Assembly: GCA_022828595.1 (NCBI GenBank)
Contig: JAKGHH010000008.1
Location: 26,094,378 to 26,158,377 of the forward strand
Reading direction: 5' to 3'
DNA length: 64,000 nt
From: Nelumbo lutea
Taxonomy: Eukaryota; Streptophyta; Magnoliopsida; Proteales; Nelumbonaceae
Part shown: positions 34,664-45,619 of the stretch, piece after piece
How positions within the stretch are numbered: position 1 is the stretch's first letter
Layout of the letters: each line of letters starts with the position of its first letter
Notes under the pieces: model-generated
Told to the model about the DNA's origin: nothing
Databases searched by the model: none
What the model saw: only the letters and a program-made list of their open reading frames with translations
Program-made: the position numbers and the translations under genes

Positions 34664-35519
34664 TTGTTCACAAACTCACAATAACATTTCCAAAGGCCCT
34701 TTCTCCTACAACAACTTTCTCCTTGGCCCTTCCCCTTCGCCACTGCGCTCTTCTTTTATGTGGCTTTGGCTTCAACCCCTTTTGTTGCCACTTCATTGTC
34801 AACCTTCTTCTTGGTGGCGGTTGCTAGTTTTTTTTATTAGATGGATCCATACATACACAAGTAAACAAGCCAAAGTTAGTATGAATCATTTTGTGAAAAA
34901 TAAAATCTTATCAAGGATGAGGATCTATCGAGGCTAGCTAGACTAAGCCTAACCTTAACCAAATCTCCCTGGAATTGGTTGATGGAACCCTTCCCTAGAT
35001 AATTGAACTCAACTAAGTAGGTTCTTCTACACATTGTTGAGTATCAAAGCTACCTTCATAAAGCAGATATCATGCTTCCCCCATTCCATCCATAAGGGAC
35101 ATCCCTTAACACAAGACAAAAATATAATAATTCTTCTATCGGTATTATGGAAGATTTGGGATTTGTCCAAAATCTTCTTCCTAGATCAGGCCATGAAATA
35201 TCACCATCCTTTTCCTCATGTGTAGGTCATAAGATAGAGCAGACACCTATAAAGATTGAGATTCTATTCAACACCTTTTTGGAGGGCTACAAAAATGACT
35301 CTCACCATGATCCTAATGGCGTTTGAATCCAGCTGATTGATTGTGATCCCATAGTAGTTCAGGACCTTGAGGATTAGTAGATGAAGAGGCAATTAGATTC
35401 CAGTTTGAAGTTGATGTTCATACACATATCTTTCCCTCACTATTCGACCATATATAGTCTCTCATTAACCTTTGGGAATCTAGTTACAAATTGGTCTGAG
35501 ATGTAGTATTTCTAGCACA
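34664..35519. other. Intergenic, no gene seen
   Basis: Several open frames of 60-113 codons overlap on both strands here. None has a domain, signal peptide or consistent coding character. Confidence 0.45.
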
Positions 35520-35524
35520 AGCTA

Positions 35525-35973
35525 TGACGCAGCGTAGAAGCAAGAAACCGGGCTGGCTATGCAAGCACCGGGCGAACGCAAGGCTTCGTAGTGAAGCCGA
35601 AGAGAATCCTACGTGAATCTCTAGAGGAGAGGGAAAAGTTGGCGAGAAAACTTGAGTGTTTATTAGCTTGGAAATAACTGTATTTATAATACATCTTGGA
35701 AAATTGTAGATAAACAAGGAAAGAAAATTGTAGATGATCTAAACAACTAATCTTCTAGTTAGGATCGAAGTGTTCTTGGAGGTTGCCTCGATCTCCGCCG
35801 TCCGATCTCCCTGGATCGATCCATGCATGGGTTATCCTTTCTTCTTGGGATTATCTTGAATTATCTTGAATCTTGAATCTTGGATCTTGGAATTATCCTT
35901 ATCCTGTATGTGACTCTTATCCCATGAGTTGCCACCTAGACGATGAGATGGGCCTTGAGATGGGCCTCAATCT
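35525..35973 (-). repeat. 3' LTR of the gypsy element
   Basis: Repeats 40423-40864 with scattered differences (GACGCAGCG against GATGCACCG, CCGGGCGAACG against CCGAGCGAATA). The divergence indicates an insertion that is not recent. Its inner end, CCTCAATCT, differs from the CCTCCATCA of the partner, so the canonical terminal dinucleotide is lost. Confidence 0.85.
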
Positions 35974-35984
35974 TTCTCCCCCAC

Positions 35985-37151
35985 TTGGAAGGAACTCGAC
36001 CCCGAGTCATGATTGGGATATGCAAATGTTGTCTCGGGCAGGTAAAGATGCAAGTCAGCAACATTAAATGTCTTAGAGATGCCCATGTGATCCAGTAAGT
36101 CTACGACATAAGTATTGTCATTGATTTTCTTCATGATCTTTTATGGGTCGTACTTCCGAGGCTGTAGCTTGTTATACTTCCCCACGGGAATCCGTTCCTT
36201 TCTAAAAAACACCATAACTTCATCACCGATGTCAAATACTTGGTACCGACGATGCTTGTTTGCCACCATCTTGTATTTTGCGTTGATTTGCTCAAGTTTC
36301 TGTCTCACGGCGTTTTGGACAGACTGGACCTGTTATGCCAGTTGTTCTATCGAGGCACTGGGTACTCTGGGTAGCTTCACTAAGTCCAATGCATGATTAG
36401 GAACCTTCATATAGACAATGGAGAACGGAGATCTACCTATAGATCTGTGGACTGCATTATTGTAGGCAAACTCGGCTTGTGCTATGGCGAAATCCCACTG
36501 CTTCGGTCTCTCCCTACAGATACTGCGAATCAAATTTTCAAGGGTCCGATTCACCACTTCTGTCTGTCCGTCCGTCTGCGGATGGGCTATACTGCTGAAA
36601 TTCAATGATGAGTCAAATATCCCCCACAGGGTCATCCAAAAATGACTTAGGAACCTTGTATCTCGATCTGATGTGATGGTCTTAGGTACCCCATGTAAAC
36701 GGACAATTTCTCTGAAAAATAACTTTGTTGTCGTTGTTACATCTGCTGTCTTCTTGCATGGAAAGAAATGATCCATCTTTGAGAACCGGTCAATCATTAC
36801 GAAGACAGAATCCATATTTCTAGGAGTTTTGAGCAAACCCAACACGAAATCCATGGACAAGTCTTCCCAAATCACAGTAGAAACAGGTAGAAGCATGTAG
36901 AGACCAGTATTCTGGGCCTGTCCCTTGGTTGTCTGATAGGTATAACATCTATTTACAATAGTAGTTACATCCCTTCTTAATTTTGGCCAATAGTAATGCC
37001 CCTTGACTGCTTCAATTGTTTTGTCTCTTCCAAGGTGGCTTGCCAATCCTCCCCCATGCAGATCCCTGATGATCTTTTCACGGAGGGAGGTGCAAGGGAT
37101 GCACAGTTGTTCCCCTTTCATAAGGAACCCATCATGAAGGTATAAAATCAC
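35985..37151 (-). pseudogene. Gypsy integrase
   Basis: An open frame of 272 codons starts near the zinc-binding domain: [14 protein letters not shown], then [10 protein letters not shown], where the second cysteine of the usual C-x2-C is Tyr. The core carries MDFVLGL, SDRDTRF and an [11 protein letters not shown] block, so the DDE residues are visible. TAA after SIEQLA and TAA after RKYDP interrupt the C-terminal region (QRKLEQINAKYK-like, FFRKERIPVGKYN, MGISKTFNVADLH). The frame differs from that of RT/RNase H upstream. Confidence 0.85.
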
Positions 37152-38500
37152 CTGCTGGCTGTCGATTTATACATTTTTCCCATGCCTGTTGGAAGTCTCC
37201 ATCTTGGGGCGTATAGGTCTTTCAAGCACTCAAAACCTACAATCTCAACACTGAGGGTCTTGATGAGGGCGGCACGCTTACTAAGAGCATCAGCCACTGT
37301 ATTTTGCTGTGTAGCCTTATACATAATTTTGTATGGGAATTTATCAAGGAAAGCAGACCATCTTGCATGCAGATCACTCCTCAACTTCTTCTGCCGAATG
37401 AGATACTTAAGAGCTTGGTGGTCAGTGTAAACAACAAATTCTTTTGCAATTAAATAATGTTCCCATGTTTTCAAGGCTCTAGCATAGAATTCCTTGTCAT
37501 AGGTGGACCACTTCTTTCTAGCTTCGCATAACTTTTCACTAAAGAAGGCAGTGGGTCTCTTTTTTTGGGACAATACAGCCCATGTGCCAATTCTACTGGC
37601 ATTACATTCTACTTCAAATAGTTTATCAAAACTTGGCAAGGCAAGGACAGGAGTAGTACATAGTTTTTCTTTTATGCGGGCAAAACTCTGTTCTTGTTCT
37701 TCTCCCCACTGAAACTTCCCCTTTTTCAAACACTCAGTGATGGGAGCTACAATACTACTAAAGTGTTTGATAAATCGTCTATAGAAAGTTGCTAACCCAT
37801 GGAAACGCCTTACATCCGTGACGTTTGATGGGGTCGGCCACTCCCTAATGGCTTTCACCTTCTCTTCATCCACATTAATTCCATCATTGCTTATAATGAA
37901 TCCCAGGAACAACAAATTATCGCTCATGAAAGTGCACTTCTTTAAATTAGCATATAATTTGCTTTCCCTTAATGCCTCTAATACCTCCCTGATATGTCCA
38001 ATGTGTTCAGTGATAGATTTGCTGTAAATCAAAATGTCATCAAAATATACCACAACAAATTTCCCAATGAAAGGGCGCAGTACCTAATTCATTAGCCTCA
38101 TGAAGGTGTTGGGGGTGTTGGTTAGTCCAAAGAGCATGACTAACCATTCGAACAGTCAATCTCTAGTTTTAAAGACTGTTTTCCATTCGTCTCTGGGACG
38201 GATCCTGATCTGATGGTAACCACTCCTGAGATCGATTTTTGAAAATACGACAGCTCCATCAAGCTGGTCTAGCATGTCATCCAGCCTGGGAATGGGGAAT
38301 TTGTAGCCAATAGTGATTTTATTAATAGCCCTGCCGTCGACACACATCCTCCAACTTCCATCCTTTTTTCGTGTTAGCAATGCTAGTACTGCGCAAGGAC
38401 TCATACTGACTTGAATATTCCCTTTTTTCAATAATTCTTCTACCTTTTCCCGTAAGATTTCATTTTCTTTGGGACTCATCCTGTAATGTGGTAGATTTGG
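37148..38500 (-). pseudogene. Gypsy reverse transcriptase and RNase H
   Basis: RT motifs: [50 protein letters not shown] and [10 protein letters not shown] (catalytic DD intact). Stop codons follow FKTRD and RLMN within the palm. RNase H continues with [28 protein letters not shown] and [10 protein letters not shown]. The usual first Asp of the RNase H (DAS) reads NAS here. The frame is shared with gag. Confidence 0.85.
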
Positions 38501-38519
38501 CAGGCTAGCACCAGGAACA

Positions 38520-39330
38520 AAATCAATATGGTGTATATCTCACATGGGTGGGAGTCCTTTAGGTAACTCCTCTAGAACTACATCATGGAACTCATCAAGT
38601 AGTCCCTGCACTTCCACTGGAATTTTATTTCCTTCCAGTGTCTCATTCTCACTTTCTCCCTTCACTACCAACAAGTGGAGCTCGCGGGTATCCTTACATT
38701 CTTTTACAAATTCAGCATGGTGATGTGTAATAATAAGTAAATTTTTCTCATCTGTTTTTGGGGCCTTTGGGTTATTCCTTTCTGCCATAGGTAATAAGGT
38801 GTAATGTACACGCTCTTTCTCGAGTTGGTAGGTATTCTTCCTACCCATGTGTTTTGCATCTGTATCAAACTGCCAAGGCCTCCCTAACAAAATATGGCAA
38901 GCATCCATATCTACAATATCACAATATACCTCATCAGAGTACTTACCAATGGAGAATGGGACCTTGTAGTGTTCCTCCAGTCGTATGCCGCCGACTTCCT
39001 TGATCCACCCAATTGTGTATGGGTTTGGATGTTTTTCAGGAAGTAGTTGCAATTTACCCTGTACGGTACATCTAGTGCGAAACAGTCGATGTCGTTGAGT
39101 GGTGTCTTTGCTTCTTTGGCATAACATTAATTTTCTCACAACACATGTATATTCTTCATGCTCATAGGGACCTTCTTCGTCTCCTCCATTAGGTCCACAA
39201 TATACTTCCTCTTCAACATCTTCTTCCTCCTCCCTCTCTACCATGTTAACTGCCTTCTGTCTGGGACAATCATTGTACCTATGCCCAACTCCATTGCACT
39301 TAAAGCATTTAAAAGGAACAGGTTTGGCAT
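38520..39330 (-). pseudogene. Gypsy zinc knuckle and protease with active site deleted
   Basis: CFKCNGVGHRYNDC is an intact CCHC knuckle. After an acidic stretch, the protease start RTRCTVQGK runs straight into LQLLPEKHPNPYTIGWI. The D-S/T-G catalytic loop expected between them is missing in frame. The C-terminal ILLGRPWQFD is present. A TGA follows GLPPM. Confidence 0.8.
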
Positions 39331-39539
39331 AGGGATTACTGGGTTTAGGAGGGTTGGAAGGGTTACCTCGAGTATTTCCTCCCATGATGGCCTTACTGGC
39401 ATTAGCTGTACTCGCCGGGTGAGAAGGCTGTACTCTTGGGACTGATTTGCTCCTGTCGACTATTGCCGATCTGCTGTCGCTCCCATTGTACCGGTAGTAA
39501 TTTTCACCTCGGGTCTTCTCTTGGAACATTAATTTGGCC

Positions 39540-40395
39540 TTCAAGGATAAGTTCCTTGCTTCCTGTACACTAAGAACCATCTAGACGCCAATTTTGTCTC
39601 TGATAGCCGGTCTCAAACCGCTCAGATAACAGGCTACTTGCTGGTTATCACTTTCAGATAGCTGATTTCATTCAGCCAATCTTAAAAATTCAGATGTATA
39701 TTCATTGACACTCCTTGAACCCTGCGCACATCGTTGATATGATTCAAACATATATTGTTCATAATCTGGGGGTAAAAATCTACCTCTTATAAGTTGTTTC
39801 ATGTGCCTCCAGGTTCGAACAGGACCTCTTCCTTCTCTGATTCGGGTCTCTCTCATTCGTTCCCACCAGATAGATGTGCCTCCCTTCAGTCTAAAGGCTA
39901 TCAGTTTCACCCTTCGTTCTTCCGGGATCTCCATGTATTTGAAGAAACGATCGACCTTTGTGATCCAATCCAGAAGGCCCTTTATATCCAGATCCCCACT
40001 AAAAGTAGGAATATCTACATTGAGTTTAAATTCATCATTATTCTGACGGGGGTTGAAATTACTTGGGTTGCGCCAATTTCTACCATTCCTGCCGTCGCCG
40101 GGATTGACTAGAGCAATACCGAAGTCTAACTTGTCGTCACTATCATCATCAAGAATAGGATGTCGGGGTGCAGGATTGACGAGGGGTCTACCATGGTCGT
40201 CCCCTTCGATTGGATATGGATTTTCTTGGTTCCGTGGAACATTCTCCCGTAACAAGGTTCGTAGTTGTCCAGCGATCTCTGCCAACTGCTGTTCGATGTT
40301 ACGTGTGGCTGTGCGTTGCTCTTCGATTGCTCTCCAAATAGCTTGTAACCCCTGATCTCCGTCACGGGGTGGGTTGCGACTGCTACCATCTGACT
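39540..40395 (-). pseudogene. Gypsy gag
   Basis: Starts with an acidic, helical N-terminal part (IEQQLAEIAGQLRTLL), then the gag domain: FSGDLDIKGLLDWITKVDRF, KLIAFRLKGGTSIWWE, RTWRHMKQLIRGRFLPPDYE and GSRSVNEYTSEFLRLAE. A stop follows LAE and another follows DKIGV. The order and words fit Ty3/gypsy capsid. Confidence 0.85.
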
Positions 40396-40422
40396 GGGGG
40401 AACTCCCTGCTCTAATACCACC

Positions 40423-40864
40423 TGATGCACCGTAGAAGCAAGAAATCAGGCTGGCTATGCAAGCACCGAGCGAATAGAAGGCTTCGTAGTGATGCCAAAG
40501 AGAATTCTACATGAATCTCTAGAGGAGAGAGAAAAGTTGGCGAGAAAACTTGAGTGTCTATTAGCTTGGAAATAACTGTATTTATAATACATCTTGGAAA
40601 ATTGTAAAGAAACTAGAAAAGAAAATTGTAGATGATCTAAACAACTAATCTTCTAGCTATGGTCGAATTCTTCTTGGAGGTTGCCTCGATCTCCACCGCC
40701 CGATCTCCCTGGATCGGTCCATGCATGGGTTATCATTTCTTCTTGGGATTATCTTGAATTATCTTGAATCTTGGATCTTGGAATTATCCTTATCCTGTAT
40801 GTGACTCTTATCCCATGAGTTGCCGCCTAAATGATGAAATGGGCCATGAGATGGTCCTCCATCA
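40423..40864 (-). repeat. 5' LTR of the gypsy element
   Basis: 442 bp, bounded on the plus strand by TGATG and CATCA. It is adjacent to the primer-binding site at its inner edge and to the AGCTA duplication at its outer edge. Confidence 0.9.
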
Positions 40865-40879
40865 AGCTACCAATACTAA

Positions 40880-41880
40880 GGCTCATAGGCCTAAGGATGT
40901 ATATTGCATAGTATCGGCCATACACGATACAAAAGTGTATCGGCCAGCGTTTCGCAATTAAAAATGGAAGGAGTGTGACTCGAACCCAAGTTGGTGATTG
41001 CTCATTGCCCAGGTGCGCATGTACATTAATCACAAAGCCATTTGTTAATTCATATTAATATATTTTATAAAATAAATTATTAAACTTAATGTTTACATGC
41101 AAATAAAAACAACATACATTTATTTTCAATAACTTCAACTATAAATTAAAAAGAACAAAATTAGTATTTTATAAATCAATAAATAATTTATAAAATCCAC
41201 ATATATATATATATATAATTAATTTTAATTTTAAAAAATTATACAAATAAAATATTCATAATACAATAATTATTTTAATACTTAAATTTTATAAATTTTC
41301 TTATGGTATATATATATCTTAAATTTTTATAGATTATTAATTAATATTTTAATTTGCATTAAATAAAATGTATTTATTATTTACAAAAATAAAAGTATTG
41401 TTTACAAAGTATTTGAAAATATACTATAAGTTGAATCTATAAAATCCATTAATCTGCATTTTATATAAAAACAATTTGTAACTTTGAAATTTTATAAAAT
41501 AAGATATTTATAATGGAATAATTACTTTAGTAATTAAAATTTATGAATTTTCATATGATGTGCATTTGCATAATTTTAATATATTTGATATATTTTAAGT
41601 TAATATTATATATTTTATAAACTATTAATTGATATTTTAATTTACATTTTATAATAACATATTTATTGTTTACAAAAATATAAATATAATTTATCAAACA
41701 TATAAGAATTAATTTTTTTAGTTGATTTTTTTGTTAATATTTAAAAGTAAAGGAGTAAAATAGAAAAAATGATATAATAATTCAAATATAATAATTGCAT
41801 ATGCTTTATGCCTTACGCTTTAATAGATAATAAAATAATATTGGCTTTTTGCTTGCATTAATTTGTAAAAATCTATATAA
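40880..41880. other. AT-rich intergenic DNA
   Basis: A TATCGG..CGATAC self-complementary patch at 40910-40945 resembles the MITE at 34440. The remainder is over 80 percent AT by eye, with no gene. Confidence 0.55.
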
Positions 41881-43170
41881 CATTTGCCTTGGACTCTTAT
41901 TAAAGAAGCCTAATTGGAAGTTAGGCAAACATGGATGATAAAGTTTAACTTAAAGTAAAGATTTTCTTTAGTCTTGGTTAGGATCAAGAGTACAAGTATA
42001 GTAAATACTATCTTTTTAGAGATAGTAAGTTGCATAATGCTAAACATGGTTAATTTAATTTCTTTACCATATTCAAATAATACTATAGGTCTTGCATTTG
42101 GGGCTGTATATTAGGATCTGTTTGGTTCAGAGTTGGAATAGGAGTCAAAATCAAAATCCTTTAGAATTTGAATCGGAATTGTCTATTCCCATAGTCTGTT
42201 TAGTCCAGATAGGAATGGGAATGGAAATTGAAATCAGCAGGAATGGGATTTAATTCCCAAGGGAGGGGCAGGGCCCCTCAAATGGGGTAATGCCAGCATT
42301 CCAGTAGAAATGGGAATAGAATTCCAATTCCACTCAACCAAACATTTGGAATCGGAATAGCCCATTCCAATTCCGATTCCAGACCCCTATTCCCATGAAC
42401 CAAACGGAACCTTAATTTCTAATCCACATATTTGGCTAATATCAAAGTATTGACTTGAATGAGCTGAACTGAGCTGAGTCCTACTATGAGTTATTGAGTG
42501 CAAATCTCGATCTCATCTCTACTAGTTTAGGCCTCTAATTTTTTGTGAGGAATTTTCATACTGGAATACAAGCTTGATTGTGATTCAAAGCCTTAAATAA
42601 GCTGGCAGGTAGTTAGTGGGTTCTTCACATCCATACCAGAAAAACAGCTACACTAGGATGGTGGTGACCCATTTCTCCGCTATGTTTGGAAACTGACAGC
42701 AGCAAGACCAAGGTTACTTTGAAGATTGAAAACTTTAGAAAAAGGCCAAAAAGCATGTTAACAACGCCCACCAATCGTAGTGCAGGAACTATTGTCCTCT
42801 TATGGATTCTGGGCTATCTTTGACCCATTTTGGAAATTCAAACAGTGAAATTCCTCAGGCTCAGGTTATTGCTGCAAATTGCAGCAAGTCAACATGAATA
42901 TGAGCTATTTTTCTGTTTTCTTATAATTTGACAGCTTCCCAGAAATAATTCAGAATCAGCTTTGTTTAAGATTTAGAAGAATTGATGGAAACTAACTTTT
43001 AAATGAATTCATATTGCTTTATTGTTTTTTTTTTTTTTTTTATATCTTTTCCCCGCTTAACTCCCGGCCAATGTTCAAACAAACTATTCATTTCTAACAT
43101 TCTCAGAATCAGTGCCTGTTTGTTGGAGGTTGTGGCTTTATTCAGTGAGACAGTTCGTTTTTCTTGAGGT
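41881..43170 (-). repeat. Inverted copy B of the defensin upstream segment
   Basis: Read on the minus strand it follows copy A in order: CAAGAAAAACGAACTGTCTC, then CACTGATTCTGAGAATGTT, TTGACTTGCTGCAATTTGCA, GAGAAATGGGTCACCACC and TAGCTGTTTTTC, ending at CATCCATGTTTGCCTAACTT. A Tourist-like MITE is inserted at 42114-42411. No defensin-like exon is found beyond its end; AT-rich DNA and the gypsy element follow. Confidence 0.75.
42114..42411. mobile_element. Tourist-like MITE inserted in copy B
   Basis: A 298-bp element. GGATCTGTTTGGTTCA and TGAACCAAACGGAACC are inverted ends, with TTA duplicated outside (42111-42113, 42412-42414). The matching site in copy C reads GAAATTAATATACAGCCCC with no insertion, which confirms the ends. 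The interior consists of GGAATGGGAATAG/CATTCCAATTCC repeats. Confidence 0.9.
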
Positions 43171-43490
43171 CATATACTCATTTTCCAACAAACTATGGGC
43201 CATGAATACCAATCCAAATATTCATTCTTTGAGTGCTTGAAAAAACGAGTTGACCATAACCCGATTTTTTCATCATGGGCGAAGAGGATGACTTTGGCGG
43301 GTATTTTAGGACCGATTTTCAATGAACCCAATGTATGATGCTGGTTCGTTTTAAATTTACTATTAGCAGAGGGGGCCCTACATTGTAGGGGCTCACTCAT
43401 AAACTATTAGGCTCAAGCTTGAACTTGGCTTGAGTCAAAAGTTTAGAAGTTCGATGTCGGCTACCTTTGATTGCAGGTCTCTCAAGCAGC

Positions 43491-43660
43491 CAAGGTGCCA
43501 AGTTGAGGTCTCCCTCAATTGCCGATGTGCCAAATCGATGTCTCCCTCAACTGCTGAAGTGTCGAACTGAGGTTTCCCTAGCAGGCAAGGTGTCGAGCTA
43601 AGGTCTCCCTTAGTTGATAAGGTGCCAAGCCGAGGTCTCCCTCAGTAGTCAAGGTGTCGT
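43491..43660. repeat. 32-bp minisatellite, five units
   Basis: Units spaced 32, 32, 31, 32 and 32 bp share AAGGTG(C/T)C, then GAGGTCTCCCTCA. A further degenerate unit lies near 43740. The flanks GATGTCGGCTACCTTTGATT and GAGATCGACTACCTTTGATT repeat as well, so the array sits inside a larger duplication. Confidence 0.8.
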
Positions 43661-43810
43661 CTAGCTTGAGCTCAATTCGAATTAGAAGCTTGAGCTTGAG
43701 CTCAGAAATTTGAGATCGACTACCTTTGATTGTAGGTCCCCTAGTAGTTGAGATGCCGAGCTAAGTTCTCGCTCAATTGGAGAGAGAGTGGCATTCTTGT
43801 AATTTATTAG

Positions 43811-43880
43811 GAGAGAGAGAGATGGAGAGAGAAATGGCATTGTTGTAATTTGAAAGAAAGAGAGAGAGAGAGAGAGTTAC
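43811..43880. repeat. (GA)n-rich microsatellite
   Basis: Two GAGAGA tracts separated by a short GGCATT(G/C)TTGTAATTTG repeat, which recurs at 43790, 43832 and 43947, making a compound repeat. Confidence 0.8.
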
Positions 43881-44099
43881 TAGGAGCAAGTGGAATTCTT
43901 GTAATTTGAAAAAAAGAAAAAACAAAAGAGAGAGTTGGTAGAGAGTGGCATTCTTGTAATTTTTGTAAAAAAGGCAAAAAAATACTGTTAGATTCTATTT
44001 TCCTCATTCGTACACATTTCAGCTTAATATATTTATATAGATTACCGATTTTATTTTGGTTACCTGTACCATCTTTGAGTTCCACTAAAACAAAATAAT

Positions 44100-44410
44100 T
44101 ATCTTTAATTAATCATACTTCATGTTTATTAACTTAATTTTTTTACAATTAATAAAGATTAATAAATTATATGTTAATAGCTCAATAACTATTTTAGATA
44201 TATAAATAAATTAATAAATAAATGATTGAATAATGTAACTAATATAAAAATTACATGTAATTATAAAACAATAAAAAATAATAAAGTTAAAAAATCATAA
44301 ATTAATAAACTAATAAAAATTATATTTTTTAATAAACGTAATACAAATTCATAATAAATTAATTTTATTAATAAAATTTGTTAAAAATATAAAATTAATA
44401 AAAACTAATA
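44100..44410. other. AT-rich DNA, no gene
   Basis: Almost pure A/T with TTAATAAA words; no coding frame. Confidence 0.6.
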
Positions 44411-44412
44411 AT

Positions 44413-45058
44413 AATGGGGTAAATTTCTGAAACCTCTTCAATAATTTTTGATAACTGTTTTAACCTCCCTTAACTTTGATCTCTCCAAAATCCTCCCTCC
44501 ACATTTTAGGAAAACTGTACATATTGACCCTTTTGTTACTTTGATGTAGAGATGTGGGTTTCATTTAAACATTATAATAGAAACTTCCAATTTTTCCCAA
44601 CCATAAGAATATAGATATACCCATTGAACAAAGTTCCAATTTTGTTACTTTATTGGATGTTATTTACTATATTAGTTGAATGCTCAGAGTTGGATCGGTC
44701 CATGGGGATGATCTCCAAACAACCCCCTGTAGACAATTTTTGCCTACCGTGGCCTCAGATTTCTGAAGCAACTGTAGACAAATGCATGGCTAGCTGCAAT
44801 GGCCCAATATTGCAGAGCTGAGAAGGAGAAAAAGAAGAGAGAGAGAGAGAGGGAGAGGGAAAAAAAAAAAAGAAAAAAGAGAGGAAAATGGCATGTTTCG
44901 AAACTTCAATCAACATTTAAGAACAATTTGGTCCTTCAAATTTTATCAGGTAGAGTTCACGTTTAAAAGGTCAATAAGGTATGCATAAAGCTACTTTTGA
45001 AAGTTCAGGGTATATAAGTAGTTTCTTAAATGTACAGGGTATATATATAAGTAATTAA
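44413..45058. mobile_element. Probable Mutator-like MITE, degenerate
   Basis: The left end GGGGTAAATTTCTGAAACCTC is related to the ends of the neighbouring element at 45073-45617. TTCAGGGTATATAAGTAG-type words at the right end pair loosely with it. A 65-codon frame inside (44624-44821) is not supported as a gene. Confidence 0.4.
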
Positions 45059-45072
45059 CTCTTTTATTAACA

Positions 45073-45617
45073 GGATAAATTGTTGAAACCTCCCCTGAAA
45101 TTTTTGACCATTGTTGAAAATTTCTTTAAAGCTTGGTAATTACAATCACCTCCCCTAAATTTTTTTAACATAGTTGCAAAGAAACCCCTTCTGTAAAAAT
45201 CTTTTAATACGAGACATGAAAATATCCAAAATACCCTTGTATTTACTATTGAGACTGATTTCTATAGACAAAAGAAACAATACAAGCTTTATAAGCAACA
45301 AAAAAAGATAGTTTAAAGTTATAATTTTACCTTTGAGTGATTGATATGAAGGGAAAATTTGGAAAGTAAATGAAAGAGATTGGAGAGGCTTGGGATAGTC
45401 ATTGATATGAAGAAAAAGTTTGGAAGATAATCATTTTGGCCAAAAATAACTACATGAGTATTTTGGAAATTTTTGTTCTTCTTGCTAGAGGATTCTAACA
45501 AGGTGTTCTATTTGCAAATGTGTCAAAAAGATCAGGGGAGGTAATTACAATTACCAAACTTCAGGGGAATTTTTAACAATGATCAGAAATTTCAGGGGAA
45601 GTTTCAGCAATTTACCC
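45073..45617. mobile_element. 545-bp MITE with long inverted repeats
   Basis: The left end GATAAATTGTTGAAACCTCC mirrors the right end GGGGAAGTTTCAGCAATTTACC. Pairing extends about 90 bp through GGTAATTACAATCACCTCCC / GGGGAGGTAATTACAATTACC. Long ends of this kind are typical of Mutator-like MITEs. The same end (CATCCCCTGAAGTTTGGTAA) is found at 62930, where a gypsy LTR has inserted into it. Confidence 0.65.
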
Positions 45618-45619
45618 TT

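Larger units (their letters stand above)
35525..40864 (-). mobile_element. Ty3/gypsy LTR retrotransposon, CRM-like, complete but inactive
   Basis: A 5.34-kb element read on the minus strand, flanked by AGCTA on both sides (35520-35524 and 40865-40869). The LTRs are 40423-40864 (5') and 35525-35973 (3'). The 5' LTR is bounded by TGATG..CATCA on the plus strand. The primer-binding site TGGTATTAGAGC (40420-40409) fits initiator-Met tRNA, and a purine tract (AGTGGGGGAGAAAGA) precedes the 3' LTR. The order gag, zinc knuckle, protease, RT, RNase H, integrase is that of Ty3/gypsy. The gag words (LPPDYEQ, SVNEYTSEF) and the integrase tail (RKERIPVGKYNKLQ, FNVADLH) point to the CRM lineage by my reading. 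Stops, a frame change and a protease deletion disable it. Confidence 0.9.

Noticed and set aside
34426..34937. Three overlapping frames of 105-113 codons on both strands
   Set aside because: They overlap each other and a MITE; none shows a domain or codon pattern of a real gene.
40764..41033. Short frames around the 5' LTR edge that repeat MNLGSWNYPYPVCDSYPMSC at 35873
   Set aside because: The matching peptide appears twice only because the two LTRs are copies of each other; it is on the antisense strand of the element.
44624..44821. 65-codon frame with a hydrophobic N-terminus and several cysteines, possibly a second small secreted protein
   Set aside because: The cysteine spacing fits no defensin-like pattern, there is no intron/exon signal, and the frame lies inside a Mutator-like inverted-repeat element.
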